Shown piece by piece: positions 7,535-19,913 of a stretch of 64,000 nucleotides of DNA (position 1 is the first letter of the stretch; each line of letters starts with the position of its first letter). A program made the position numbers and the translations under genes. Location of the stretch: positions 806,501 through 870,500 of the forward strand of contig NZ_LT906451.1 in NCBI RefSeq assembly GCF_900187355.1. The letters run 5' to 3'. The stretch is from Legionella lansingensis. Lineage in GTDB: Bacteria > Pseudomonadota > Gammaproteobacteria > Legionellales > Legionellaceae. Under the pieces are notes generated by a model. It did not search any database, was not told the origin of the DNA, and saw only the letters and a program-made list of their open reading frames with translations.

Positions 7535-8638
7535 CTACTCTTCATCCTCCCAACTTAACGTACCGCCCGCTTGATATTCAATCACTCGTGTTTCAAAGAA
7601 GTTTTTCTCCTTCTTTAGATCCATCATCTCACTCATCCAGGGGAAAGGATTTTCGGCACCTGGGTATTGCTCAGGTAGACCTATTTGATTTAAGCGCCGG
7701 TTGGCAATAAATTGCAGATATTCTTCAAACATCTCAGCATTCATGCCTAGGATGCCATGAGGCATAGTGTCTTTGGCATACTGGTACTCCAATTCAACCC
7801 CTTCTTTAATCAGCTGAATGATCTCTTCTTTGAACTCAGAGGTCCATAAATGTGGGTTTTCAATTTTGATTTGATTAATGACATCAATACCAAAGTTCAT
7901 GTGCATGGATTCATCACGCAAGATATATTGGAATTGTTCGGACGTTCCCACCATCTTATTGCGTCTGCCCATAGATAGAATTTGTGTAAACCCTACATAG
8001 AAAAATATCCCTTCAAAAACCACATAGAAAGCAATCAAGTCACGAAGTAATCGCTGATCGTTTTCTGGAGTGCCTGTATGAAAATTAGGATCACCCAAAC
8101 TTTGCGTGAAGGGTAGAGCCCAAGATGCTTTCCTAGCAACAGAAGGGATTTCACGATACATATTAAATACCGCTGCTTCGTCTAATCCCAAGCTTTCAAT
8201 GACATATTGATAGGCATGGGTATGTAGTGCTTCTTCAAAAGCTTGGCGCAATAAATATTGACGACATTCAGGATTCGTAATGTGACGATAAACGGCTAAT
8301 ACCAGATTATTGGCGACTAATGAATCCGCTGTGGAGAAAAATCCTAAGTTGCGTAAAACAATCAATCGCTCGTCTGCAGTTAGGCCATGAGGGTCTTTCC
8401 ATAAGGCCACATCGGCGCTCATATTAATTTCATTTGGCATCCAATGATTCGCACAAGCTGCCAAATACTTATCCCAAGCCCATTTATATTTAAAAGGAAC
8501 CAGTTGATTCAAATCAGCACGGCAGTTAATGATTTGTTTGTCATCCACATGAATACGACTGGCTCCCATCTCTAACAGTTCTAAGCCAGTGGCACCCAAG
8601 CGTTCGGGTACCGTAAGAATGTCTGTATTTGTTGACAT
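7535..8638 (-). CDS. nrdB: Ribonucleoside-diphosphate reductase class Ia, beta subunit
   Basis: 367 residues, carrying the diiron-tyrosyl radical used by NrdA. Ligand segments are visible: an [16 protein letters not shown] stretch with E-x2-H, and [13 protein letters not shown] with E-x2-H. The C-terminal tail ([13 protein letters not shown]) is the peptide that docks on the alpha subunit. The gene lies 12 bases downstream of nrdA in the same operon, transcribed from the NrdR-box promoter upstream of nrdA. R4 repeats lie beyond its stop. The sequence is complete and ordinary for gammaproteobacterial NrdB. Confidence 0.95.
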   Translation of the reverse strand: MSTNTDILTVPERLGATGLELLEMGASRIHVDDKQIINCRADLNQLVPFKYKWAWDKYLAACANHWMPNEINMSADVALWKDPHGLTADERLIVLRNLGFFSTADSLVANNLVLAVYRHITNPECRQYLLRQAFEEALHTHAYQYVIESLGLDEAAVFNMYREIPSVARKASWALPFTQSLGDPNFHTGTPENDQRLLRDLIAFYVVFEGIFFYVGFTQILSMGRRNKMVGTSEQFQYILRDESMHMNFGIDVINQIKIENPHLWTSEFKEEIIQLIKEGVELEYQYAKDTMPHGILGMNAEMFEEYLQFIANRRLNQIGLPEQYPGAENPFPWMSEMMDLKKEKNFFETRVIEYQAGGTLSWEDEE

Positions 8639-8650
8639 TAAATTCTCCTC

Positions 8651-11470
8651 CTATTGGCAAGCTTCACAGTCAGGATCTGCAATAGAGCAGGCTTTGGGTT
8701 CCTGTATCTTGACTGCATTAAGCGCTCCATCAGTAATGGTTGATTTTTCAGCATTGCTGGCACCCATACTCCGTAAATAATAGGTGGTCTTTAATCCTTT
8801 TATCCATGCGTGCTTATAGAGTTGATCAAGTTTTTTACCTGAAGGCTTAGCCATGTAAATATTGAGTGACTGTGCTTGATCGATCCATTTTTGCCGACGC
8901 GATGCTGCCTCAACTAGCCAGATAGGATCAATTTCAAACGCTGTGGCATACCGGGCTTTTAGTTCCTTGGGAATACGGCTAATGGGCTGTACGCTACCAT
9001 TAAAATATTTCAAGTCATTAACCATCACCTCATCCCATAAATTCAGTGCTTTTAGATCAGCAATCAAATAGGGATTTACAACAGTGAATTCGCCAGACAA
9101 ATTCGATTTCACATAGAGATTTTGATAAGTTGGCTCAATGGATTGGGCTACACCACAGATATTAGAAATCGTGGCTGTAGGAGCAATCGCCATCACGTTG
9201 GAATTACGCATGCCTTGAGTACGTACCTTAACACGCAAACTTTCCCAATCTAAACGTTGAGATCGATCCTGCTCAAGATATTTATTACGAGATTGTTGCA
9301 GCAAATTAATGGAATCAATGGGCAAAATACCTTTGCTCCATAATGAACCCTCGTAACTTGAATAATTTCCACGCTCGTTAGCTAATTCACAAGATGCTTC
9401 AATAGCATAGTAACTTATCATCTCCATGGAGATATCAGCGAATTCAACTGCTTCTTGGGATGCATAATTAATTTTTAATTCATACAGTGCGTCTTGGAAG
9501 CCCATTAAGCCTAAACCAATCGGACGATGTTGTAAGTTTGAGTTACGTGCCTGTGGTACAGAATAGTAGTTAATATCAATAACGTTATCTAACATGCGAA
9601 CGGCAGTAGTGATCGTACGTTTTAATTTTTCTTTATCTATCTGACCATTATGAATGTGTGCAGGCAAATTAACGCTACCCAGATTACAAACAGCAATTTC
9701 ATCTTGTGAAGTATTTAAGGTAATTTCAGTACATAGATTTGAACTATGAATGACACCAGCATGTTGCTGAGGTGAGCGCAAATTGCAAGGATCTTTAAAT
9801 GTCAGCCAAGGATGCCCTGTTTCAAATAACATGGAGAGCATCTTGCGCCACAGCTTGATAGCAGGTAGTGTTTTAGTATTTCTAATTTCACCACGACGGG
9901 CTTTTTCTTCACATTTGGCATAGAGAACTTCAAAAGCCTTCCCATATTCATCATGCAATTCAGGAACCTCGTCTGGGGAAAATAAAGTCCATTCGCCTTC
10001 CTCATGAACACGTTTCATGAACAAATCAGGAACCCATAGAGCGGTATTCATATCATGAGTTCGGCGTCTGTCATCACCCGTGTTCTTACGTAATTCAAGG
10101 AACTCTTCGACATCAAGATGCCAGCATTCTAAATAAGCACAAACAGCACCTTTACGTTTACCACCTTGGTTTACAGCAACTGCTGTTGCGTCAGCAACGT
10201 TTAAGAAGGGGACGACTCCTTGTGATTTACCATTTGTACCTTTGATGTGGGCACCTATTGCTCTTACTGGTGTCCAGTCATTACCAAGACCACCAGCAAA
10301 CTTGGATAATAATGCATTATCTTTAATAGCACTATAAATCCCATCCAAGTCATCGGGTACTGTTGTCAAATAGCAGCTTGATAGCTGAGGTCTTACTGTA
10401 CCTGAGTTAAATAGTGTCGGTGTAGATGACATATAGTCAAATGAAGACAGCAATAAATAAAATTCAATTGCTCTTTCATTTCTGTCTTGCTCACGGATTG
10501 CAAGACCCATAGCTACACGCATGAAAAATGCCTGAGGCAATTCATAGCGTATACCATCCTCATGAATAAAGTAGCGATCATAAAGCGTTTGCAAACTCAA
10601 ATAAGTAAACTTCATATCACGTTGAGGTATTAAGGCTTTACCTAGTTTATCCAAGTCAAAGTCAGCTAATTTAGGATCAAGTAAACCTTGATTGATACCT
10701 TGTGCCAGATAGGCTTTAAAATAAACAGGATAGAGTTCAGCCATTTCATCAAACGTGGCTTCTGTTTGCATTTGTAATTTACCAAGTGCTTCTGTGCGCA
10801 GACTATCCAGTAATAAACGAGCGCTGACATAAGTGTAATTAGGTTCTTTTTCCACCAAAGTGCGCGCAGACATAATTAGCGCTTTATGAACATCTTCTAG
10901 CTTGGCTTGGTTATACAGGTTGCGTAGAGCATCTTTAATAACAGGTTCTGTTTTAACATTGTCTAATTCGCGACAGGCTTCATTAACGATCGTTGTTACA
11001 CGAGTCATATCTAATGGTTTTATTTCGCCATCTGGCATGGTGATTAACGGCACTTTGGCGTCGCGAGCTTGTTGTTTGAGTGCGGTCTCGCGGTCTTTGC
11101 GACGTTCCTCACGATAGATGACATAGGCACGAGCAACTTCGTAGTGGCTGCTACGCATTAAAGCAAGCTCGACTTGATCTTGGATATCTTCAATATGAAT
11201 GGCTCCGCCACTGGGTAAACGGCGCTTAAATGCTTGAGTAACTTGTTGCGTTAGTTCACTGACTTGTTCATAAATGCGATTAGATGCAGCAGCATTGCTA
11301 CCCTCTACGGCAATAAACGCTTTGGTGATGGCAACTTTAATTTTATTATCATCATACTGGACTACCTTGCCATTGCGTTTAATGGTTTTTAGTAAACCCG
11401 GAGCATTGGCGGCTAATTCCAATTGACTTGTTTGCGGCACATCTTTTACCGGCTCAAGAATTTCAGACAT
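8651..11470 (-). CDS. nrdA: Ribonucleoside-diphosphate reductase class Ia, alpha subunit
   Basis: 939 residues. It reduces ribonucleoside diphosphates to deoxy forms together with NrdB. The N-terminal region includes an ATP-cone (about residues 28-120, beginning IKRNGKVVQYDDNKIKVAI) for allosteric control, then the catalytic 10-stranded barrel. The segments DYMSSTPTLFNSGTVRPQLS (substrate-site Cys region) and SSNLCTEITLNTSQDEIAVC (finger-loop region) are conserved. The C-terminus ends CSIADPDCEACQ, carrying the Cys pair that passes electrons from thioredoxin. It is longer than E. coli NrdA (761), mainly by N-terminal extension and insertions. It is first in an operon with nrdB. Paired NrdR boxes lie 110-160 bases upstream of the start. 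Confidence 0.95.
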   Translation of the reverse strand: MSEILEPVKDVPQTSQLELAANAPGLLKTIKRNGKVVQYDDNKIKVAITKAFIAVEGSNAAASNRIYEQVSELTQQVTQAFKRRLPSGGAIHIEDIQDQVELALMRSSHYEVARAYVIYREERRKDRETALKQQARDAKVPLITMPDGEIKPLDMTRVTTIVNEACRELDNVKTEPVIKDALRNLYNQAKLEDVHKALIMSARTLVEKEPNYTYVSARLLLDSLRTEALGKLQMQTEATFDEMAELYPVYFKAYLAQGINQGLLDPKLADFDLDKLGKALIPQRDMKFTYLSLQTLYDRYFIHEDGIRYELPQAFFMRVAMGLAIREQDRNERAIEFYLLLSSFDYMSSTPTLFNSGTVRPQLSSCYLTTVPDDLDGIYSAIKDNALLSKFAGGLGNDWTPVRAIGAHIKGTNGKSQGVVPFLNVADATAVAVNQGGKRKGAVCAYLECWHLDVEEFLELRKNTGDDRRRTHDMNTALWVPDLFMKRVHEEGEWTLFSPDEVPELHDEYGKAFEVLYAKCEEKARRGEIRNTKTLPAIKLWRKMLSMLFETGHPWLTFKDPCNLRSPQQHAGVIHSSNLCTEITLNTSQDEIAVCNLGSVNLPAHIHNGQIDKEKLKRTITTAVRMLDNVIDINYYSVPQARNSNLQHRPIGLGLMGFQDALYELKINYASQEAVEFADISMEMISYYAIEASCELANERGNYSSYEGSLWSKGILPIDSINLLQQSRNKYLEQDRSQRLDWESLRVKVRTQGMRNSNVMAIAPTATISNICGVAQSIEPTYQNLYVKSNLSGEFTVVNPYLIADLKALNLWDEVMVNDLKYFNGSVQPISRIPKELKARYATAFEIDPIWLVEAASRRQKWIDQAQSLNIYMAKPSGKKLDQLYKHAWIKGLKTTYYLRSMGASNAEKSTITDGALNAVKIQEPKACSIADPDCEACQ

Positions 11471-11582
11471 GTTTTCTCCACGGAAGGTGTTGTGTAATGA
11501 GACTAGATTAGCTTCTATCCATGAAACTAAATGAGTCCATATTTAAAATATAGAATACTTTTCCTTAAATCACAACCCTAAA

Positions 11583-11631
11583 AACACAATATCTGGTTTG
11601 TTTATTAGATCATGACAACTATATATTGTGT
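11583..11631 (-). promoter_or_regulatory. Paired NrdR boxes in the nrdAB promoter
   Basis: Box 1 ACACAATATCTGGTTT (11583-11598) and box 2 CAACTATATATTGTGT (11616-11631) both fit the NrdR consensus acaCwAtATaTwGtgt. Their centres are 33 bp apart, about three helical turns, as in characterised NrdR sites. They lie upstream of nrdA on the minus strand. The 230-bp gap 11471-11700 contains nothing else that I recognise. Confidence 0.7.
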
Positions 11632-11700
11632 TTTGTTGTCAAGGTCAAGAGAACAATATGGGTATAAGCTGTGGATAAAATGTTAGTCCTTACTGAATAG

Positions 11701-12486
11701 TTAACCACGAGCTTTTACGATGATCGCATCGCTGATATTAGAGAAGCCGTGAACTTCTAATTGAAATGAACCTAGTTGCGCACGCAATTGGCTTGAACTG
11801 CCGCCATCGAGATTCAGAGCATTCTGACAGTTTAATGGGGGGGCTTTCATGAGTTGAGCCAATTCTGTTGTTGACAGTGGTAAGTTATCAGTAACCAGTA
11901 CAATGACATGGTTGTCATAAGTAATACCTAGTGCTGAGCGCTCTGCTCTTCCCGCTTTTAATGGAGGGATACGGTTATTAATGAGTAACCTTGGACCACT
12001 CTGAATTGCAAAATCTATCTGATCATTAGGTCGAAAATGGGCTGCGTTTGTTATATAAGGTTTATGGTTTTTTATATAAAAAATTCCCCACCAGCTAATA
12101 TTTTTTAAAGGCACTTTTTGTTGTTTATTATTAATTCTTAATCCTAGTGGTTTGTAGTCACTGTCAAAAAAGCCACCATTAATGGTCAATAATGCTTTGC
12201 TGTGCTGGGCATATTCATCAACAGAGGCATGTTCACGTGATAAGTCAGAGGCAGTTATTAGTGAAAGTTGATTTTTTTTTAAATTGATACGGAAAGCATG
12301 AATGTGCGACCAAGGGGTTAAAAAATTACCATCCAAATCTTGATATTCTATACCAGGAGCTACTTTTCGCCATTCACTGGCAGCGAAAATATGATCATAA
12401 AAAAATAGGGGTAATAAAATAAATAAATATAACAATTTATTGGCTTTGATTAGCCGTTTTGCGTAAGCAATGGTTTGCCTGGGCAT
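11701..12486 (-). CDS. Phosphodiester glycosidase (NAGPA/DUF2233-type) family protein, exported
   Basis: 261 residues. A long N-terminal hydrophobic segment (LLYLFILLPLFFYDHIFAAS, about residues 18-37) follows a basic stretch and looks like a signal peptide. The mature part holds the NAGPA-fold hallmarks LLTINGGFFDSDYKPLGL (about 99-116), ERSALGITYDNHVIVLV (about 183-199) and ALNLDGGSSSQL (about 222-233). Family members cleave GlcNAc-phosphodiester bonds or act on cell-wall polymers; the substrate here is unknown. The gene is divergent from pmbA with a 48-bp shared upstream region. Confidence 0.8.
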   Translation of the reverse strand: MPRQTIAYAKRLIKANKLLYLFILLPLFFYDHIFAASEWRKVAPGIEYQDLDGNFLTPWSHIHAFRINLKKNQLSLITASDLSREHASVDEYAQHSKALLTINGGFFDSDYKPLGLRINNKQQKVPLKNISWWGIFYIKNHKPYITNAAHFRPNDQIDFAIQSGPRLLINNRIPPLKAGRAERSALGITYDNHVIVLVTDNLPLSTTELAQLMKAPPLNCQNALNLDGGSSSQLRAQLGSFQLEVHGFSNISDAIIVKARG

Positions 12487-12534
12487 GTTAATCTTGTATC
12501 CTTGTGAACAACTTTTATAGCGGCGGAATCACCA

Positions 12535-13893
12535 ATGGGAACATTATCGGAAAATAGCAATAGACCAATAGAGAAGTCAACCAACAATTTAGTTGAGTTA
12601 ATGCATGAGGTTCTCGATCGTGCCAAAGCCCAGGGAGCCACTGATGTCATGGTATCCGTTAACCATGACAGTGGTTTTTCTGTGGATGTGCGCATGGGAG
12701 AAGTAGAGACCGTTGCTTTCAGTGAGGATAAAGGCATCAGTCTGGTTGTTTACATTGGGCATCGCAAGGGAGGAGCAAGCAGCACGGATACCTCACCTGC
12801 TGCATTAGATGCTTTGGTAACGGCGGCTTGTGACATTGCTAAAGTGAGTAGCACAGATCCCTGTTTTGGTCTTGCAGATCGAGAGTTAATGACTACCAAA
12901 TACCCCAATCTGGATCTCTATCATCCGTGGGCAATTACTCCACCAGAAGCGATTGAAAAGGCCCTTGCTTGTGAGACGCAGGCTTTGGCTTTGGATAAAC
13001 GCATTAGCAATTCAGATGGTGTTAACTTATCTACATACGCTTTTTGCCATGCTTTTGCTACGACTAATGGTGGAGAGGGTGTGGTCCAGAGCACTCGTCA
13101 TAGTGTTAGTTGTTCTCTTATTGCCAAGCAAGGTGAAAGTATGCAAAGAGATTATGATTACACAACTGCCAGATATGTAGACGGTTTATATCCTTTGGAT
13201 AAGATTGCTAGAAATGCTGTTGAAAGAGCTGTAAGTCGCTTAGGTGCGAGACAGATAAAAACACAAAAAATTCCGGTACTGTTTTCTTCTCGGGTTTCGA
13301 GCAGTATTTTTTCAAGTTTTATCAATGCGATTAGTGGTGGCAATCTATATCGCAAAAATTCTTTTTTATTGGATTCTATTGATCAACAAATCTTTCCAGC
13401 AGGCTTTAGAGTATATGAGCAGCCTTATTTATTAAAGGGGTTAGGAAGCTCCCCCTTTGATGGTGAGGGTGTCCCAACAAGAAACAATGTCTTCATTGAA
13501 GATGGCGTATTGCGTCATTATGTTTTAGGTAGTTATTCAGCACGCCGGTTGGGATTAAAAACCACTGCCAATAGTGGCGGAGTCCATAATCTCACCATTG
13601 ACGCGACGGCCGGGGACTTGCAGGATTTGTTGAAAAAAATGAATAAAGGCTTATTAGTAACTGAACTCATGGGGCAGGGAATCAATGGCCTTACCGGGGA
13701 TTATTCAAGAGGGGCCAGTGGTTTTTGGGTGGAGAATGGCCAAATACAATATCCGGTTGAGGAAATTACGATCGCAGGAAACCTTAAAGATATGTTTAAA
13801 GCGATTGTGGCGGTGGGTACGGACATAAATCCGAATTTATCCACCCGATGTGGCTCTGTCTTGATTGAGGAGATGATGGTGGCTGGTCATTAG
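12535..13893 (+). CDS. pmbA: Metalloprotease-like TldE/PmbA
   Basis: 452 residues, matching PmbA (TldE, about 450). With TldD it forms a heterodimeric peptidase that matures some modified peptides and degrades CcdA; PmbA is the partner without the catalytic HExxxH, and none is seen here. Recognisable are the N-terminal VSVNHDSGFSVDVRMGEVET and the C-terminal RGASGFWVENGQIQYPVEEITIAGN, conserved across the TldD/PmbA family. No TldD is present in this window. A palindromic repeat element follows the stop. Confidence 0.93.
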   Translation: MGTLSENSNRPIEKSTNNLVELMHEVLDRAKAQGATDVMVSVNHDSGFSVDVRMGEVETVAFSEDKGISLVVYIGHRKGGASSTDTSPAALDALVTAACDIAKVSSTDPCFGLADRELMTTKYPNLDLYHPWAITPPEAIEKALACETQALALDKRISNSDGVNLSTYAFCHAFATTNGGEGVVQSTRHSVSCSLIAKQGESMQRDYDYTTARYVDGLYPLDKIARNAVERAVSRLGARQIKTQKIPVLFSSRVSSSIFSSFINAISGGNLYRKNSFLLDSIDQQIFPAGFRVYEQPYLLKGLGSSPFDGEGVPTRNNVFIEDGVLRHYVLGSYSARRLGLKTTANSGGVHNLTIDATAGDLQDLLKKMNKGLLVTELMGQGINGLTGDYSRGASGFWVENGQIQYPVEEITIAGNLKDMFKAIVAVGTDINPNLSTRCGSVLIEEMMVAGH

Positions 13894-13919
13894 GCTGTGG
13901 TTGCCAGGTTTTTATACTC

Positions 13920-14024
13920 GATCTTCAAGTTTTATTGCTCGACTTTTCAGAACATTGAATTACCGTGGCTTGACCACGGTAATACGGCTTTTTGATTTGT
14001 TAAATCCAAAAGCTTGAAGACCGA
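13920..14024. repeat. Palindromic repeat element R3, copy A
   Basis: Core palindrome GAATTACCGTGGC-TTG-ACCACGGTAAT (13957-13983). The outer parts also pair loosely (CTTCAAGTTTT at the left, AAAAGCTTGAAG at the right). The same approximately 100-bp unit recurs at 35146-35235 and 43755-43863. It lies between pmbA and the next gene and may double as a transcription terminator of pmbA. Confidence 0.65.
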
Positions 14025-14084
14025 ATAATAGCCAGTAACCTTCCTTTCATATAAACTAAAATCCCATTGCACACGGAGGTTGAT

Positions 14085-15326
14085 ATGTGTTTCAGAGCAC
14101 AATGTTATAAAATTCAAGTGCTTATGCTCATGGCTTTTTTCTGCTCCTCGTTATTTTCAACTCAAGTTAAGCAGGAGGATCTCCTTGCAAAAGCTAAAGT
14201 ACTACCTGTTCAACCCACATCTACTACGCGCACTAATGAGTTGGAAGACCCAGGAATAATTCAAGTTGTAGAAGGTTCGGCGTGTGGTGAATCCAATCGC
14301 TCTGGTGCTGAAGAGGCTATTTCCTTGCAAGGCAGTTTTGATTTACCTGATTATGCCACAGACGCTACCGTTTTTTTGAATGGTTGGGACACGAGATATT
14401 TAAGCAGTGATCACCATATCGGCCGCGTAGCTGCAATTATTAGAAGTCCGCGACGAGAGGGTCGGCAACTCACTTGGGAAGCTGTTGGTGTCCTTAGAGA
14501 TAAGAATTTTGATGATGGTTATCGATGGTGTTATCACTTTACTGTTGTTGCCTGGAATCGTGATCGGATTGATGCTCGAGTTTTAGGATTCCAAGATAAT
14601 ACCACCTTCTCCTTTTATAATCCTCACGATCATGTAGCGCTTGTCTCAGTGGCGGGTTTTCTCGAAAATGATTTTCTTTTCGGTAATGTTAATGCAGCGG
14701 TACTTCCAAGAGGGTTCGTTTATGGTTGGGAAGAGGGCTTCAGCCAAGCTGATCATCATCTCTTACAAATAGCTTATAATCTGGATCACAGTGAGATTTA
14801 TGCTCAAGCTGGACGAACTTGGAGTGGTCCAGAGCCTGATATTCGTGATGATCAAGCGTCTCGTTTTGTTAGTTGGGAAACCCATGGTATTTTCAAAGAC
14901 AATAGCACGAAGAGGGATTTTCGCTTCGGTTCTGCTGTAAGTGTCATTGCTGGGCGAGGGATTGAAACCAAGCAACCTCCTTTCATCATCATCCCAAAAG
15001 AGGACTATGGGAATTGCGGAGAGCTTGGTGGTGATGTTATTACGCAAGAACATGTTATAGAGAATGTGCCCTATGATTATGCTATTCCAATGTTAACTGC
15101 GTGGGAATTGCGTTACCCATGTAAAGACCATCATGTTAAACGAATTGGGGTTTGGCTGCATGACATCCGTTACGAAAAACCAGAGGGTAGCGAGGTAGGC
15201 ACCTTACGCTACAGTATTTCAAGTATTCTAAGGGATAAGGATCGAGTGCCTCTGCATATTCCGCGTCATAAAATTACTATTTTGGGAATGAATTTAACGC
15301 GTTCTACACCTATACCTATCCCCTAG
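14085..15326 (+). CDS. Secreted protein with a threefold W-x3-[YF]-DHH repeat, function unknown
   Basis: 413 residues from the ATG at 14085, which has CGGAGG eight bases upstream; an upstream ATG at 14067 has none. An N-terminal hydrophobic stretch (VLMLMAFFCSSLFSTQ, residues 12-27) looks like a signal peptide. Three copies of a module of about 75-90 residues are visible: GWDTRYLSSDHHIGRV (100-114), GWEEGFSQADHHLLQI (214-229) and AWELRYPCKDHHVKRI (339-354). Each is followed 20-40 residues later by a G-x-[LF]-[RK]-D-[KN] segment (VLRDKNF, IFKDNS, ILRDKDR). DHH could bind metal, but this is not the DHH phosphoesterase motif context. I do not recognise the family. It is a single gene, with a repeat element on the upstream side. 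Confidence 0.7.
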   Translation: MCFRAQCYKIQVLMLMAFFCSSLFSTQVKQEDLLAKAKVLPVQPTSTTRTNELEDPGIIQVVEGSACGESNRSGAEEAISLQGSFDLPDYATDATVFLNGWDTRYLSSDHHIGRVAAIIRSPRREGRQLTWEAVGVLRDKNFDDGYRWCYHFTVVAWNRDRIDARVLGFQDNTTFSFYNPHDHVALVSVAGFLENDFLFGNVNAAVLPRGFVYGWEEGFSQADHHLLQIAYNLDHSEIYAQAGRTWSGPEPDIRDDQASRFVSWETHGIFKDNSTKRDFRFGSAVSVIAGRGIETKQPPFIIIPKEDYGNCGELGGDVITQEHVIENVPYDYAIPMLTAWELRYPCKDHHVKRIGVWLHDIRYEKPEGSEVGTLRYSISSILRDKDRVPLHIPRHKITILGMNLTRSTPIPIP

Positions 15327-15364
15327 TTTGGTAAGAAATTCGAGACGGTTCATTTAACTGCGTC

Positions 15365-15384
15365 ATTCCCGCGTAAGCGGGAAT
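15365..15384. terminator. Hairpin downstream of infA
   Basis: ATTCCCGC-GTAA-GCGGGAAT is a perfect 8-bp stem with a four-base loop, 9 bases past the infA stop on the minus strand and 39 bases past the 15326 stop on the plus strand. No T-run follows in either direction, so it may be a REP-type palindrome rather than a strict Rho-independent terminator. Confidence 0.4.
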
Positions 15385-15392
15385 ATCAAAGA

Positions 15393-15614
15393 CTAACTTT
15401 TATCACGAAAAATGATGCGACCTTTGGTTAGATCATAAGGCGTCAGTTCTACTTTCACCTTGTCACCGGTTAATATCCGAATATAATTTTTGCGCATACG
15501 TCCTGAAATATGGGCAGTTACAATGTGACCATTTTCAAGTTCTACACGAAACATGGTGTTAGGTAGAGTATCGATTACGGTACCGAGCATCTCAATATGA
15601 TCTTCTTTTGCCAT
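15393..15614 (-). CDS. infA: Translation initiation factor IF-1
   Basis: 73 residues, the standard IF-1 length. The single OB-fold shows the conserved [19 protein letters not shown] start, [20 protein letters not shown] and the C-terminal [20 protein letters not shown]-1 binds the 30S A site with IF-2 and IF-3 at initiation. It lies close to aat and trxB, the same neighbourhood as in E. coli (trxB ... aat-infA). Confidence 0.97.
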   Translation of the reverse strand: MAKEDHIEMLGTVIDTLPNTMFRVELENGHIVTAHISGRMRKNYIRILTGDKVKVELTPYDLTKGRIIFRDKS

Positions 15615-15715
15615 GGGTCTCCCATCAATATATAAGAATAAGGCGCAAATAGTGCACTAAAACAGGTAAAATGGCAATCTGTCATTGCAAATGAGCATCC
15701 CTGCGTTAGTTTGTA

Positions 15716-15741
15716 GCCCGTATTAGCGCAGCGTAATACGG
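15716..15741. repeat. Short palindrome between aat and infA
   Basis: CCCGTATTA at 15717-15725 pairs with TAATACGGG around 15733-15741, with GCGCAGCG-like bases between. It is of the same kind as the other intergenic palindromes of this window. It lies 10 bases past the aat stop on the minus strand and could end that transcript. Confidence 0.45.
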
Positions 15742-15750
15742 GGCAAACAT

Positions 15751-16455
15751 CTAATCCAGGCTACTAGGCAAAAATATATTAGTCCATCGGCCTTGTTGCG
15801 TGGGATGCTCCAAGGCTTGTTGCAAAAGATGAAGAAACTCTCGACGACTAATACAGACAGCTCCTAAACTTTGTAAGTGAGCAGTGGGTAATTGGCAATC
15901 TATAAAATCAAACTCCCACTCTTGCAACGTTTTGCAAAGATAATACAACGCTAATTTTGAACTGTCACTTCTGTGATGAAACATTGATTCACCAAAAAAA
16001 GCCTTTCCCAAACTAATACCATATAAACCGCCAACAAGCTCATCATTTTCCCATATCTCAAAAGAATGAGCATAACCCAGGGTATGCAATAAGGTGTAAG
16101 CGGTCCGCATTTCATCAGTAATCCAGGTATTATTTATCCGACCTTTACTCAAGGCACAAGCACTTATAACCTCCGAAAAAGCACTGTCCACAGTAAAACG
16201 ATGAGGTTTCTTAAGCGATTGTTTCAAACTACGGGACATTTTGAAGTCGCGCGGTCTTAGGATTAGGCGTGGATCTGGAGACCACCAAAGCGGAGGACAT
16301 CCGGGTTCAAACCAAGGGAAGATACCTTGTTTGTAAGCGGTCAATAAACGTTCTGGTGAGAGATCGCCACCCACAGCGAGCAAGCCTTGTGCGTCGCTCT
16401 CCATGGGATCAGGAAAATTGAGGTTATCACTTATTAGTAATGTTAGGTGAGGTAT
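15751..16455 (-). CDS. aat: Leucyl/phenylalanyl-tRNA--protein transferase
   Basis: Aat adds Leu or Phe to proteins with N-terminal Lys or Arg, marking them for ClpAP (N-degron pathway). Conserved blocks seen are GLLAVGGDLSPERLLTAYKQ, GIFPWFEPGCPPLWWSPDPR and VGGLYGISLGKAFFGESMFH. An ATG at 16404 would give 217 residues but would cut the frame just after the family's conserved FPDP segment, which is encoded in frame upstream (LNFPDP). That frame is open to a stop at 16477-16479 and offers no ATG, GTG or TTG; an ATA at 16453-16455 has GGAG about 8 bases upstream and would give MPHLTLLISDNLNFPDP. I extend to that codon, but the true start is uncertain. Confidence 0.85.
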   Translation of the reverse strand: MPHLTLLISDNLNFPDPMESDAQGLLAVGGDLSPERLLTAYKQGIFPWFEPGCPPLWWSPDPRLILRPRDFKMSRSLKQSLKKPHRFTVDSAFSEVISACALSKGRINNTWITDEMRTAYTLLHTLGYAHSFEIWENDELVGGLYGISLGKAFFGESMFHHRSDSSKLALYYLCKTLQEWEFDFIDCQLPTAHLQSLGAVCISRREFLHLLQQALEHPTQQGRWTNIFLPSSLD

Positions 16456-16509
16456 AGCTATTTCTCCATAGTGGCATTACTAACTATCTTGGACAAAGTT
16501 AACGAAATG

Positions 16510-19911
<3,402 letters not shown>

Positions 19912-19913
19912 TC

